Source: Ornithinimicrobium pekingense DSM 21552
GTDB lineage: Bacteria > Actinomycetota > Actinomycetes > Actinomycetales > Dermatophilaceae
Length of the DNA: 64,000 nucleotides
Assembly: GCF_000421185.1 (NCBI RefSeq)
Contig: NZ_ATWJ01000014.1
Span: 1 to 64,000, forward strand
Direction: 5' to 3'
In this document: piece by piece, positions 27,621 through 35,630 of the stretch
Numbering within the stretch: position 1 is the first letter of the stretch
How the letters are laid out: every line of letters starts with the position of its first letter
Notes under the pieces: generated by a model
Databases searched by the model: none
The model's input: only the letters and a program-made list of their open reading frames with translations
Told to the model about the DNA's origin: nothing
Made by a program: the position numbers and the translations under genes

Positions 27621-28079
27621 TCAGGTCGAGGGGTGCGGCCGCGGCCGGGTCAGAGCCATCCCCCGGACCGCGAAACCTGCCGCGAGCGCCTCGCCGACGA
27701 TGCTCACGACCTTCTCGGGCGACCACAGCGGGTCGTACATCGAGGGGACCGGGCCGATCGCCGGCACGTTCACGAAGTGGTAGAGGATGACCGGGACGAG
27801 CGCGGACAGGGCGACCAGCAGCGCGAGCAGGTAGGCCCAGCGTCGCCCGGTCAGCAGCAGCACGAGCGAGGCGACGCCGGCCACGACGCCCTGGATCCGG
27901 AAGAGGTTGCCGCCGCCGATCCCGTCCGGCGCCGCGACGTCCATCACCGGGGCCATGCGCAGGTGGACGAAGGCGTCGACGGCAAGGCCGAGGACGACCA
28001 CGGCGCGCGTCACCAGCTCGGCCCGGCTGCCCACCCTCGTCGGCGCCTGCCTCGGTGCGGTCCTGGAGCCTGCGGTCAT
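27621..28079 (-). CDS. Four-helix membrane protein, 152 aa
   Basis: Four predicted membrane helices (about 25-45, 63-82, 85-108, 120-140) with a basic N-terminus; no enzyme motif. [13 protein letters not shown] segment precedes the last helix. Its ATG overlaps the stop of the cupredoxin lipoprotein gene (ATGA), so the two should act together, perhaps as a membrane partner for the copper protein. This is inferred from coupling only. Last gene of the sigma-factor unit. Confidence 0.7.
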   Translation of the reverse strand: MTAGSRTAPRQAPTRVGSRAELVTRAVVVLGLAVDAFVHLRMAPVMDVAAPDGIGGGNLFRIQGVVAGVASLVLLLTGRRWAYLLALLVALSALVPVILYHFVNVPAIGPVPSMYDPLWSPEKVVSIVGEALAAGFAVRGMALTRPRPHPST

Positions 28080-28585
28080 GATCCGTCTCCTTCCACGACG
28101 AGCGTGCCGGTCATCGCCGGGTGGGGCGTGCAGTGGAAGGGGTACTCCCCCTCCTCGGTGGGTGCCGTGAAGGTCACCTCGGAGCCGGGCCCGACCACCA
28201 CGTCGAAGGCATCCCCCTCGTCCGCGGTGACCGTGTGCCCGACGCCGTCCAGGTTGCGGACCACGATCTCGGCACCCGGGGGCACCGAGTCCGGCAGGAC
28301 GTAGTCGAATCCCTCGATGACGATGACCTCGCGCCCGGTCGACGCGCCGGCATCGTCCTGCGTCGCGGTGGCGCCGTCCTGAGTGGCCGCGGTCCCACCC
28401 TGCGTGGCGGTGGCCGTGGCGGGGGGCTGTGCCCCGTACCCGAGGTCCGCCCCCGGCGCCGCGGTGTCCGCGTCACCGCCCTGGCTGCCGCACCCGGTGA
28501 GGAGCCCGGCCGCGAGCGCCAGGGCGGCCACGCGGGCCAGGACCGCCGGGGTGCGCGGTCCGGGGAGGCGGGGGGTGCCGTCCAT
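28076..28585 (-). CDS. Cupredoxin-domain lipoprotein, 169 aa
   Basis: Lipoprotein signal with lipobox LLTGC at about residue 31, a low-complexity Thr/Ala/Gln/Asp linker (repeats of ATATQ and AATQDG), then a plastocyanin-like domain. Type 1 copper ligands are all visible: His in GHTVTAD and the loop FHCTPHPAM with Cys, His and Met. It probably carries electrons or copper at the outer membrane face. ATG at 28585 lies 6 nt after CGTACC of an ECF-type promoter, so it is likely controlled by the adjacent sigma factor. Confidence 0.88.
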   Translation of the reverse strand: MDGTPRLPGPRTPAVLARVAALALAAGLLTGCGSQGGDADTAAPGADLGYGAQPPATATATQGGTAATQDGATATQDDAGASTGREVIVIEGFDYVLPDSVPPGAEIVVRNLDGVGHTVTADEGDAFDVVVGPGSEVTFTAPTEEGEYPFHCTPHPAMTGTLVVEGDGS

Positions 28586-28591
28586 GGAGGT

Positions 28592-28619
28592 GGTACGGAG
28601 TCCGGCGGCAGAGGGATTG
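28592..28619 (-). promoter_or_regulatory. ECF-type promoter of the cupredoxin gene
   Basis: On the minus strand CAATCC (28619-28614), 16-bp spacer, CGTACC (28597-28592), 6 nt before ATG. It pairs with the promoter of the sigma gene at 29908-29936. Confidence 0.72.
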
Positions 28620-28621
28620 CG

Positions 28622-29329
28622 CTAGAGGACGGCGGTGGACCACACCGAGCCGGAGGGGCCCACCAGCTCGACGGCGGCGAGCGTCCCCGGGTCGGGCACG
28701 GCGACCACCCAGCTGTTGGGGCGGTCCTCGGCCAGGCTCCAGACCCCGACGTCCTCGGTGGTGCCGTCGGCGTGCCGCAGCCGGCAGGTGTAGGTCCGTC
28801 CGACCGGCCCGGAGGTCACGTCGATGACCAGCAGCGTGCCCTGGTCGCCGTAGCTCGGCGAGACCGTGCCCACGGTCTGCCCGTCCGCCGTCAGCAGGGG
28901 CGTCGCCCAGGGCGACGCGGGGTCCGGCTCGTCACGACCGAGGTATGCCGTCGCTCCGGCGCCCGCCGCGACGCCCAGCACGGCGGCCGCGGCGGCCCGG
29001 AGCACGGCCCGGCGGGAGGGCCCGGCGCCCGGCGGGACCGCGGAGCCCCCGGCCGACGTGTCCGGCCGGGGTGCGCCGTGGCGTGCCCGGGCGATGCGCT
29101 CCAGGGTCGCGGTCTCGAAGGCCGGTGGCGGAGCCACCCGCGGCACGGCCGGCAGCACCAGCTCGACCGCGCCGGCGAGGTCGTCGTAGGAGCGACGGCA
29201 GGCGGCGCAGGTGGACAGGTGGGTCGAGAGCCGCTCGGAGGTCTGCCGCTCCGCCTGGCCGAGCGCCAGCTCGACCAGCTCGTCCTCGTCCGGGCACGGG
29301 CCGGTGCGGGCGGGGGGCCGCTCACTCAT
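28622..29329 (-). CDS. RskA-like membrane anti-sigma factor, 235 aa
   Basis: Cytoplasmic N-terminal zinc-finger anti-sigma domain (HLSTCAACRRSYDDL: H-C-C of the ZAS motif at about residues 36-44), one membrane helix (RAVLRAAAAAVLGVAAGAGA, about 108-127), then an extracytoplasmic RskA C-terminal domain (TVSPSYGDQGTLLVIDVTSG) related to anti-sigma-K. It should hold the co-encoded sigma factor at the membrane until stepwise proteolysis. Its start overlaps the sigma gene by 8 nt. Confidence 0.88.
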   Translation of the reverse strand: MSERPPARTGPCPDEDELVELALGQAERQTSERLSTHLSTCAACRRSYDDLAGAVELVLPAVPRVAPPPAFETATLERIARARHGAPRPDTSAGGSAVPPGAGPSRRAVLRAAAAAVLGVAAGAGATAYLGRDEPDPASPWATPLLTADGQTVGTVSPSYGDQGTLLVIDVTSGPVGRTYTCRLRHADGTTEDVGVWSLAEDRPNSWVVAVPDPGTLAAVELVGPSGSVWSTAVL

Positions 29330-29900
29330 GGGTCGTCTCCATCGTGGCCCGCAGCCGGCGCAGGCCGGTGCGGATCCGGGTCTTGGCGGTGCCGAGCGGG
29401 ATCGACTCGCGCTCGGCCACCTCGGCGGCGGTGCAGCCGGCGAGCACGGCCAGCACCACGGCCCGGGCCTGCTCCGGCGCGATGCTGTGCAGCCGGCGCA
29501 CGGCCTGCTCGGTCTCCAGGCGGTGGACCGCGCTCTCCTGCAGGTCGGGCGCCTGGGCCGTGGTGTCCTGCACGAGCTGGTCGAGGATCAGGTCGTCGGT
29601 CGGGGTGCTGCGGCGGGCGCGCACGGCGTCGATCGCGGCGTTGCGGGTGATCGTCAGCAGCCAGGTGAGCACCGAGGCGCGGCGCACGTCATACCCGGCG
29701 GCTGCCGACCACGCCTTGACGAACACCTCCTGGCAGACGTCCTCGGCGAGCGCGGGGTCGCGCGTGATGCCCACCGCCATCCCGAAGACCGCGCCCTGGA
29801 ACCTGCGCACGAACGCGGCCGACACCGCCGGGTCGTCCAGCGCGAGCCCGGCCAGGAGGGCGGCGTCGTCGGCGCGGTCGGCGCGCGAGACGGGGGCCAT
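29322..29900 (-). CDS. ECF RNA polymerase sigma factor (SigK/SigL-like), 192 aa
   Basis: Region 2 (VRRFQGAVFGMAVGI, then LAEDVCQEVFVKAWSAA with the -10 binding helix) and region 4 (IAPEQARAVVLAVLAGCTAAEVAERESIPLGTAKTRI helix-turn-helix) are complete. RskA-type partner and cupredoxin target suggest an envelope redox or copper signal. ATG at 29900 sits 7 nt after CGTACT of its own ECF-type promoter, implying autoregulation; this rules out the longer reading to 29993. Confidence 0.92.
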   Translation of the reverse strand: MAPVSRADRADDAALLAGLALDDPAVSAAFVRRFQGAVFGMAVGITRDPALAEDVCQEVFVKAWSAAAGYDVRRASVLTWLLTITRNAAIDAVRARRSTPTDDLILDQLVQDTTAQAPDLQESAVHRLETEQAVRRLHSIAPEQARAVVLAVLAGCTAAEVAERESIPLGTAKTRIRTGLRRLRATMETTHE

Positions 29901-29907
29901 GCCTGAG

Positions 29908-29936
29908 AGTACGGCCGGCGGACCCTGCAGGGATTG
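29908..29936 (-). promoter_or_regulatory. ECF-type autoregulated promoter of the sigma gene
   Basis: On the minus strand CAATCC (29936-29931), 17-bp spacer, CGTACT (29913-29908), 7 nt before ATG. Compare the SigK-type consensus CCATCC-N16/17-CGAAT. The same two boxes precede the cupredoxin gene. Confidence 0.72.
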
Positions 29937-29937
29937 C

Positions 29938-30696
29938 TCAGACCCGGACGGTCTGCCCCGGCCGGGCCACCTCGACCTCGCCGGCCCAGGCACGCGACGC
30001 CTCGGCCACCGCGTCCTCCGTGCTCGTCCACGGCGGCAGGTGCGTCAGCATCAGCCGGCGGGCCCCGGCGTCGCGCGCCGCGGTGGCCGCCCGCAGGGCG
30101 GTCAGGTGCACACCGCGCCCGGTGTCGCGGCCCTCGAGGTAGGAGGCCTCGGACAGCACCAGGTCGGCGTCTGCCATGAGCGGGGCCAGGTTGGGGCAGG
30201 AGTCGGTGTCGCCGGTGTAGACCAGCACCACCCCGTCGGCCGCCACCCGGAACCCGAAGGTCGGCACCGGGTGCCACACCTCGTAGGGGGTGATGGTGAA
30301 GGGACCGAGCTCGAAGGGGGTCGCGTCGGCCAGGGTGCGGAAGTCCATGCCTCTCATCGCCTCCGGCCCGCCCACCCCGTAGGCCCGGGCCATGCGCTCG
30401 GCGGTGTTGTCCGGGCCGTAGACGGGCAGGTCGCCGTCGGCGGGGTGGGGACCGTGCTGGCGCAGCACCCGCAGCCCGGTCAGGTCCAGGCAGTGGTCGG
30501 GGTGCAGATGGGACAGGACCAGCGCGTCCAGCGTCATCGGGTCGGTGTGGCGCTGGAGCGTGCCGAGCGCGCCGGACCCGAGGTCGAGCAGCACCTGCCA
30601 GGTGCGGCCCCGGTGCTCGGCGCGGACGAGGTAGCAGCTGGCCGGTGACTCGGGGCCGGCCATCGACCCCGTGCACCCGACGATCGTCAGATCCAT
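29938..30696 (-). CDS. Metallo-beta-lactamase-fold hydrolase (Rv1339-like), 252 aa
   Basis: MBL fold with the zinc motif SHLHPDHCLD near residue 63, a second-site Asp in VYTGDTDSCPNL and the terminal His in MLTHLPPW. By sequence style and original neighbourhood (murI, rph, rdgB) it corresponds to the mycobacterial Rv1339 group, reported to hydrolyse cyclic nucleotides; RNase Z-like activity is an alternative. ATG at 30696; a GTG two codons earlier is possible. It ends 37 nt before the sigma gene start, so read-through into it is possible. Confidence 0.88.
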   Translation of the reverse strand: MDLTIVGCTGSMAGPESPASCYLVRAEHRGRTWQVLLDLGSGALGTLQRHTDPMTLDALVLSHLHPDHCLDLTGLRVLRQHGPHPADGDLPVYGPDNTAERMARAYGVGGPEAMRGMDFRTLADATPFELGPFTITPYEVWHPVPTFGFRVAADGVVLVYTGDTDSCPNLAPLMADADLVLSEASYLEGRDTGRGVHLTALRAATAARDAGARRLMLTHLPPWTSTEDAVAEASRAWAGEVEVARPGQTVRV

Positions 30697-30777
30697 GAGC
30701 ACATGGTGCCCGCTCGCAGGGCGTCGTGGACAGAGGTGACGTTCTTCAGAGCGGCGTGGGCAGGCAGCTGGCGCGGG

Positions 30778-31575
30778 TCAGGGCCGGTGAGCGACGACGA
30801 ACACGCGGCGGAAGGGCAGCACGACCCGGCCCTGCGCATCCGCGCGGTAGGCCTCCCGCAGGCGCGCCCTGAACTCTGCCTCGAAGCGGGGCCGCAGCTC
30901 CGGCGGCAGCGCCTGCATGGTCGGTCGGGCACCGGTGCCCGAGACCCAGGTGAAGACCGGGTCCTGCCCCTCCAGGACGTGCAGGTAGGTCGTCTCCCAG
31001 GCGTCCACCTGCCACCCCAGGTCCTGCAGCACGGTCAGGTAGGTGGCGGCGTCGTGGGCGTCGGGCGCGGCGACACCTGCGGTGTGCTCGGCGTAGTCGG
31101 GCTCCGCGGCGAGGTCGCGCCGGATCGTGTGGCTCGGCTCCTCGAAGTTGCCGGGCACCTGCATCGCGAACCACCCTCCGTCGGCCACCCGCCCGACCAG
31201 GGACGGGAGCAGGTCGAGGTGCCCGGGCACCCACTGCAGGGCCGCGTTGGTGACGAGGACGTCGGCCTCTTCGTCCGGCCGACCCTGACCGCCCTCCGCA
31301 CGACCCCGCCGGGCCCACTCCCTGATGTCCCCGAGCTCGGCCGTGACACCCCCGACGCCGGCCGCCCGCTCGACCATCTCGGCGCTGGAGTCGACCCCGA
31401 CGACGCGCGCCCCGGGCCAGCGGTCGACGAGGAGACGCGTGAGGTTGCCGGCACCGCATCCCAGGTCGACGACCGTGCGGGGCTCCCCGGCCCCGATCCG
31501 GGCGACCAGCTCGACGAAGGGCCGACCGCGCTCGTCGGCGAAGGTCAGGTAGCGGTCCGGGTCCCAGGTGTGCAC
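30778..31575 (-). CDS. tam: Trans-aconitate 2-methyltransferase, 265 aa
   Basis: SAM-dependent enzyme that methylates trans-aconitate, an inhibitory by-product of citrate-cycle aconitate. Seen: HTWDPDRYLTFADERGRPF at the start, SAM motif I VVDLGCGAGNLT, acidic VVGVDSSAEM, and NAALQWVPGH, all characteristic of Tam. GTG at 31575 follows AGGAGGAGC, so the upstream GTG at 31593 is rejected. A perfect 20-bp dyad lies 21 bp upstream. Confidence 0.92.
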   Translation of the reverse strand: MHTWDPDRYLTFADERGRPFVELVARIGAGEPRTVVDLGCGAGNLTRLLVDRWPGARVVGVDSSAEMVERAAGVGGVTAELGDIREWARRGRAEGGQGRPDEEADVLVTNAALQWVPGHLDLLPSLVGRVADGGWFAMQVPGNFEEPSHTIRRDLAAEPDYAEHTAGVAAPDAHDAATYLTVLQDLGWQVDAWETTYLHVLEGQDPVFTWVSGTGARPTMQALPPELRPRFEAEFRARLREAYRADAQGRVVLPFRRVFVVAHRP

Positions 31576-31596
31576 GTGGCTCCTCCTCGACACAAG

Positions 31597-31616
31597 TTAT
31601 CTTGACATCAAGATAA
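31597..31616 (-). promoter_or_regulatory. Perfect dyad operator upstream of tam
   Basis: TTATCTTGA-CA-TCAAGATAA, 9-bp arms, AT-rich in a very GC-rich genome. The form is that of MarR-family (UrtR/TamR type) operators. In Streptomyces coelicolor tam is controlled by the MarR protein TamR; no such gene is adjacent here. Confidence 0.75.
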
Positions 31617-31667
31617 TATCTCCCCCGGGGTGGACGCCCGCACGGGGTCGCGGGACAATCACCTGTC

Positions 31668-32795
31668 ATGCTGCCCGGCCGCAGTGAGCGCACCCGGATC
31701 CTCGAGCGGGTCCAGCAGGCGTGCGCCGTGGCGCAGGATCCGCTGGAGCTCCTGGAGCACGTCGCCGCGGTCGTGCGCCGCGCGGTCCCCTATGCCGCCG
31801 CCGGCTGGATCGTGGTCGACCCGGACACCATGCTGATGAACGGGGTCTACTCCGAGGACGTCGACCGCGACCTGCACCTGGAGCTGATCGCCCTGGAGCT
31901 CGGGCAGGACGACGTCAACAAGTTCTGGCAGATGGCGCGTCACGGCGTCGCGGCGGCGGCGCTCAGCGCGAGCACCGGCGGCGACCTCGGGCGCAGCGCC
32001 CGGTGGGCCCGCGTCTACGGGCCGCACGGCTACGGCGACGAGCTGCGGGCCGTGTTCGCGGGGAGCGGCGTCGCCTGGGGCCACGCGTGCCTGACGCGCC
32101 GGGCGGGCGAGCCCATGTTCGACCCCGAGGAGGTGCAGCTCCTCACCGCCCTGGCCCCCGCCGTGACAGAGGGGATCCGCCGGTGCTACCTGCACGACGA
32201 CCCCGCTGGCACGGACCTGGACGAGGACCGGGGATTCGTCGTGGTCGCCGACGACGGCTCGGTCGAGACGGTCAGCCCCCAGGTGACCCGGTTGCTGGGC
32301 GCACCCGACGACGCCGCCCTCGAGAGCACCATCGTCCTGCACCAGGTCGCCCAACGGGCCCGCGCCCTGGCCGCGGGCGGGGCGGACGGGCCCCCCGCCA
32401 TGGCTCGCACCCGCTCGCGCGACGGAGCCTGGCTCGTGGTCCGGGGCATCCGGGTCGCCGACCCACCGGACGAGACAGGTGCCGCACGGGCAGGAGGCGG
32501 CCGCACCGCGGTCGTGCTCGAGCCGGCGCACGGGGCCGACCTGGCCCCGATCCTGCTGGAGGCGCACGGCCTGACGCCCCGTGAGCGCGAGGTCACCCGG
32601 CTCCTGCTCCACGGCATGTCCACCGCACAGATCGCCCAGGAGCTGTGGATCAGCGCCGAGACTCTGCGCGGTCACGTGAAGGCGGTGTTCGCCAAGCTGG
32701 GGGTGTCGAGCCGGCCGGAGCTCGCCGCGCTGCTCTCGCACGAGCCGCGACTCCGGCTGCCGCCCGACGGGCCTGGCGACCGGCATACCCGGTGA
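31668..32795 (+). CDS. LuxR-family regulator with GAF-like sensor domain, 375 aa
   Basis: The C-terminal LuxR/NarL helix-turn-helix is clear (HGLTPREREVTRLLLHGMST then AQIAQELWISAETLRGHVKAVFAKLGVSSR, about residues 302-355). The first 200 residues form a probable GAF sensor (VAAVVRRAVPYAAAGWIVVDPDT, then ALAPAVTEGIRRC). No receiver domain, so it senses a ligand or state directly rather than a phosphate. Divergent from tam, with the 20-bp dyad between them. Its 3' end overlaps the convergent monooxygenase gene by 146 nt. Confidence 0.85.
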   Translation: MLPGRSERTRILERVQQACAVAQDPLELLEHVAAVVRRAVPYAAAGWIVVDPDTMLMNGVYSEDVDRDLHLELIALELGQDDVNKFWQMARHGVAAAALSASTGGDLGRSARWARVYGPHGYGDELRAVFAGSGVAWGHACLTRRAGEPMFDPEEVQLLTALAPAVTEGIRRCYLHDDPAGTDLDEDRGFVVVADDGSVETVSPQVTRLLGAPDDAALESTIVLHQVAQRARALAAGGADGPPAMARTRSRDGAWLVVRGIRVADPPDETGAARAGGGRTAVVLEPAHGADLAPILLEAHGLTPREREVTRLLLHGMSTAQIAQELWISAETLRGHVKAVFAKLGVSSRPELAALLSHEPRLRLPPDGPGDRHTR

Positions 32796-33852
32796 TGCCG
32801 GGACGGAAGACGTAGCCGACGAAACGCAGGCCGGGCAGCGACTCCTGCCCCGTGCGCACCAGGGGCATCCCCAGGTCGCCGAGCACCCCCAGGTGGCCGA
32901 CGAGCGGCTCCAGCCCGCGGTCGAACCCGGTGGCGGCGATGACGACGTCGGCGCCGACCGTGCGCCCGTCGCGCAGCCGCACACCGTCCTGCTCGAGGCC
33001 GACGGCCTCGGGCACCACCGTGAAGGCTCCCGCACGCAGCGCGTCGACCACCTCGCGGTCGACCATCGCGGTGCCCGCACCTCTGCTCATCAGGGCGGAG
33101 ATCGCCCCCTGCACCGGTTGAGGGAGCCCGTGCTCGGTCAGGTTGCCCACCACCCGGCGCGACATCGCGGCCAGCATCCGGTCGACCAGGCGCGTGGGCA
33201 GGTGCAGGAAGAGGGGTGTCGGCAGATCGGCCGGCAGGCCCCCCATCCGGCGGAGCAGGACGGTCGGCGGGGTGCGCACCGACAGGGTGACCCGCGCGGC
33301 ACCGTCCCGCGCCAGCTCGTGTGCGATCTCCAGCCCGGTCGACCCGGCCCCCACGACCACCACCTCGGCGCCGGCGAAGGGCGCCGGGCAGCGGTAGTCG
33401 GCGGAGTGCAGGAGGGTCCCGCCGAAGGCTGACGGGTCACGCGCCCAGGCCGGCAGCACCGGGCGGTTGGCCAGGCCCGTGGCCACCACCACCTGCCGGG
33501 TCGCCAGCGTGCCGCCGGACGTGCGGACCGACCAGCCCTCGGGGACGGGGTCGAGCCGTCGCACCTCCACCCCGGTGCGCACCGGAACACGGTGGCGCCG
33601 TGCGTAGGCGCGCAGGTAGCCCACGTACTGGTCCCGGGTGGGGAACTGTCCCCACGCCCGGGGGAAGGGCGCGCCCGGCAGCGCCGAGTGGATGCGGCTG
33701 GTGTTGAAGCGCAACGAGTCGTAGCGCGACGCCCACGCCGCGGCGACATCGCTGCCCTTCTCCAGGACCGTCGCGGGTATGCCGCGCGCGTTGACCTCCG
33801 CGGCGCACGACAGGCCCGCCGGACCGCTGCCGATGACGAGCACCTCGTCCAT
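32650..33852 (-). CDS. Flavin-containing monooxygenase-type oxidoreductase, 400 aa
   Basis: Two-dinucleotide-binding flavoprotein: FAD motif VIGSGPAGLSCAAE at residue 5, W-rich RAWGQFPTRDQYVGYLR, NADPH motif VVVVGAGSTGLEIA near residue 175 and the ATGFDRGL segment near 310. It resembles actinobacterial NAD(P)-binding FMO/CzcO-type proteins. The last about 45 residues (ARAARRAPAGSTPPAW onward) are basic, low-complexity and read antisense through the luxR helix-turn-helix. ATG at 33852 follows AGGGAGGGG. Substrate unknown. Confidence 0.85.
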   Translation of the reverse strand: MDEVLVIGSGPAGLSCAAEVNARGIPATVLEKGSDVAAAWASRYDSLRFNTSRIHSALPGAPFPRAWGQFPTRDQYVGYLRAYARRHRVPVRTGVEVRRLDPVPEGWSVRTSGGTLATRQVVVATGLANRPVLPAWARDPSAFGGTLLHSADYRCPAPFAGAEVVVVGAGSTGLEIAHELARDGAARVTLSVRTPPTVLLRRMGGLPADLPTPLFLHLPTRLVDRMLAAMSRRVVGNLTEHGLPQPVQGAISALMSRGAGTAMVDREVVDALRAGAFTVVPEAVGLEQDGVRLRDGRTVGADVVIAATGFDRGLEPLVGHLGVLGDLGMPLVRTGQESLPGLRFVGYVFRPGITGYAGRQARRAAAGVAARARAARRAPAGSTPPAWRTPPSRDRAESRR

Positions 33853-33949
33853 GGCCCCTCCCTGACCCGGCCGACGATCGGCCGTCCTCACCAGGCTGGC
33901 GCGCACCGCGGGCCGCGACCACCCCCCACCTGGGGGGTCCTGACCGAGC

Positions 33950-34774
33950 TCAGGCCTCGACCCGCTCCTCGGCACGGCCGACGAAGGCCTGGTGCACCTG
34001 GTCGACCTCCGGGCCGAGGAAGCGCCGGGCCAGGAAGGTGAACCCGTGCGGGTCGCCGGTGGTCAGCCACTGGTGCTGCGGCACCGCCCCGGCCGGGGCG
34101 AGCAGGTCGCCGTCGGTGAGCACCCGGAACAGGTCGGCGGCCGTGGCCGCGGCGGAGCTGACGAGCGTGACCTCCTCCCCGAGGACGTACTGGAGGGCCG
34201 ACGTCAGCAGGGGGTAGTGCGTGCAGCCCAGGATGAGGGTGTCGATCCGCTGCTCCTGCAGCGGCGCCAGGTAGTCCCGCGCCGTGGCCAGCACCTCCGG
34301 CCCGCTGGTGATGCCCGCCTCGACCAGCTCGACGAAGCGCGGGCAGGGCTGGGAGAAGACCTCCACCTGCGGCGGGGCGGCGACGAAGGCGTCCAGGTAG
34401 GCCCGCGACTGGTGGGTGGCCTGGGTGGAGATGACCCCGATCCGCCCGGAGCGCGTGAGCGACATCGAGCGGCGCACGGCGGGCCGGATGACCTCGACGA
34501 CGGGCACGGCATACCTCTCGCGCGCGTCGGCGAGGACCGCCGCGGAGGCGCTGTTGCACGCGATGACCAGTGCCTTGACCCCGTGGTCGACGAGCCGGTC
34601 GAGGCACTCCAGGGCGAAGCGGCGCACCTCGGCGATCGGCCGGGGCCCGTAGGGCGTGCGCGCGGTGTCGCCGAGGTAGAGCACCGACTCCTGCGGCAGC
34701 TGGTCGAGCACCTCGCGCGCGACCGTCAGGCCGCCGAAGCCGGAGTCGAAGACCCCGATCGGGGAGTCGGTCAT
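33950..34774 (-). CDS. murI: Glutamate racemase, 274 aa
   Basis: Cofactor-independent racemase making D-glutamate for peptidoglycan. Catalytic Cys pairs: ACNSASA near residue 73 and LGCTHYPLL near residue 183; also [12 protein letters not shown] at the start and [11 protein letters not shown]. Starts 10 nt after the FAH-type gene stop, so probably co-transcribed with it. In many actinobacteria it heads the murI-MBL-rph-rdgB cluster, which is split here. Confidence 0.96.
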   Translation of the reverse strand: MTDSPIGVFDSGFGGLTVAREVLDQLPQESVLYLGDTARTPYGPRPIAEVRRFALECLDRLVDHGVKALVIACNSASAAVLADARERYAVPVVEVIRPAVRRSMSLTRSGRIGVISTQATHQSRAYLDAFVAAPPQVEVFSQPCPRFVELVEAGITSGPEVLATARDYLAPLQEQRIDTLILGCTHYPLLTSALQYVLGEEVTLVSSAAATAADLFRVLTDGDLLAPAGAVPQHQWLTTGDPHGFTFLARRFLGPEVDQVHQAFVGRAEERVEA

Positions 34775-34784
34775 GCGCCGCCGC

Positions 34785-35573
34785 TCAGTCGTCCGCGGAG
34801 GTGTCGGCCGAGACGAAGGGGTTGCTCAGCGAGCCGATCCCCTCGACCTCCACGACGCACCGCTGGCCGGCGGTGATCGGACCCACCCCGGCCGGGGTAC
34901 CGGTGAGGATGACGTCCCCGGGCAGCAGGGTGAAGGCCGCCGAGGCGTGGGCGATGATCTCGGCGACCCCGAAGATCATCTCGGCGGTCGTGCCGTCCTG
35001 GCGCACCTGACCGTCCACGGTCGCGGTGATCCGCAGGTCGGAGACGTCCAGGTCGGTCTCGACCCAGGGCCCCAGTGGCGTGAAGGTGTCCATGCCCTTG
35101 GCCCGTGCCCACTGGCCGTCACCGCGCTGCAGGTCGCGCGCGGTCACGTCGTTGGCCACGGTGTAGCCCAGGATGACGCTCTTCGCGTCCTCGGCGGAGA
35201 CGTCCTTGCACACGCGCCCGATCACCACGGCGAGCTCGGCCTCGTAGGAGATCTCCTGGGCGAACCCCGGGATGACCACGGGGTCGCCGGGGCCGCAGAC
35301 CGAGGTGTTGGGGATGAAGAACATCATCGGCTCGGTGGGCAGCTGGCTCCCCATCTCGCGGACGTGGTCGGCGTAGTTGCGCCCGATCGCCACGACCTTG
35401 CTCCGTGGGATGACCGGCGCCAGCAGCCGCACGTCCTCGACCTCGAAGGTCTCGCCGGTCAGCTCGATCCGGGTGTAGAGCGGGTCGCCGGAGATCTCGG
35501 CGATCTTCTCGCCCGCCCCGTCGACGAGGCCGAAGCGGGGGTCGTCCCCGGTGGTGAATCGGCAGATGCGCAT
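34785..35573 (-). CDS. Fumarylacetoacetate hydrolase-family protein, 262 aa
   Basis: FAH fold with the metal-binding set [19 protein letters not shown] and [13 protein letters not shown], plus [13 protein letters not shown] and the [13 protein letters not shown] loop. It fits the short bacterial FAHD class (oxaloacetate decarboxylase or acylpyruvase-like) rather than true fumarylacetoacetase. ATG at 35573 has TACCCT 6 nt upstream (35585-35580), a leaderless arrangement. Divergent from the glycosylase-like gene. Confidence 0.9.
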   Translation of the reverse strand: MRICRFTTGDDPRFGLVDGAGEKIAEISGDPLYTRIELTGETFEVEDVRLLAPVIPRSKVVAIGRNYADHVREMGSQLPTEPMMFFIPNTSVCGPGDPVVIPGFAQEISYEAELAVVIGRVCKDVSAEDAKSVILGYTVANDVTARDLQRGDGQWARAKGMDTFTPLGPWVETDLDVSDLRITATVDGQVRQDGTTAEMIFGVAEIIAHASAAFTLLPGDVILTGTPAGVGPITAGQRCVVEVEGIGSLSNPFVSADTSADD

Positions 35574-35630
35574 GGGCCAAGGGTATGGGGTGGGCGGGGC
35601 GGGTCCTCGGCCGACGTACCGTGGGACACC

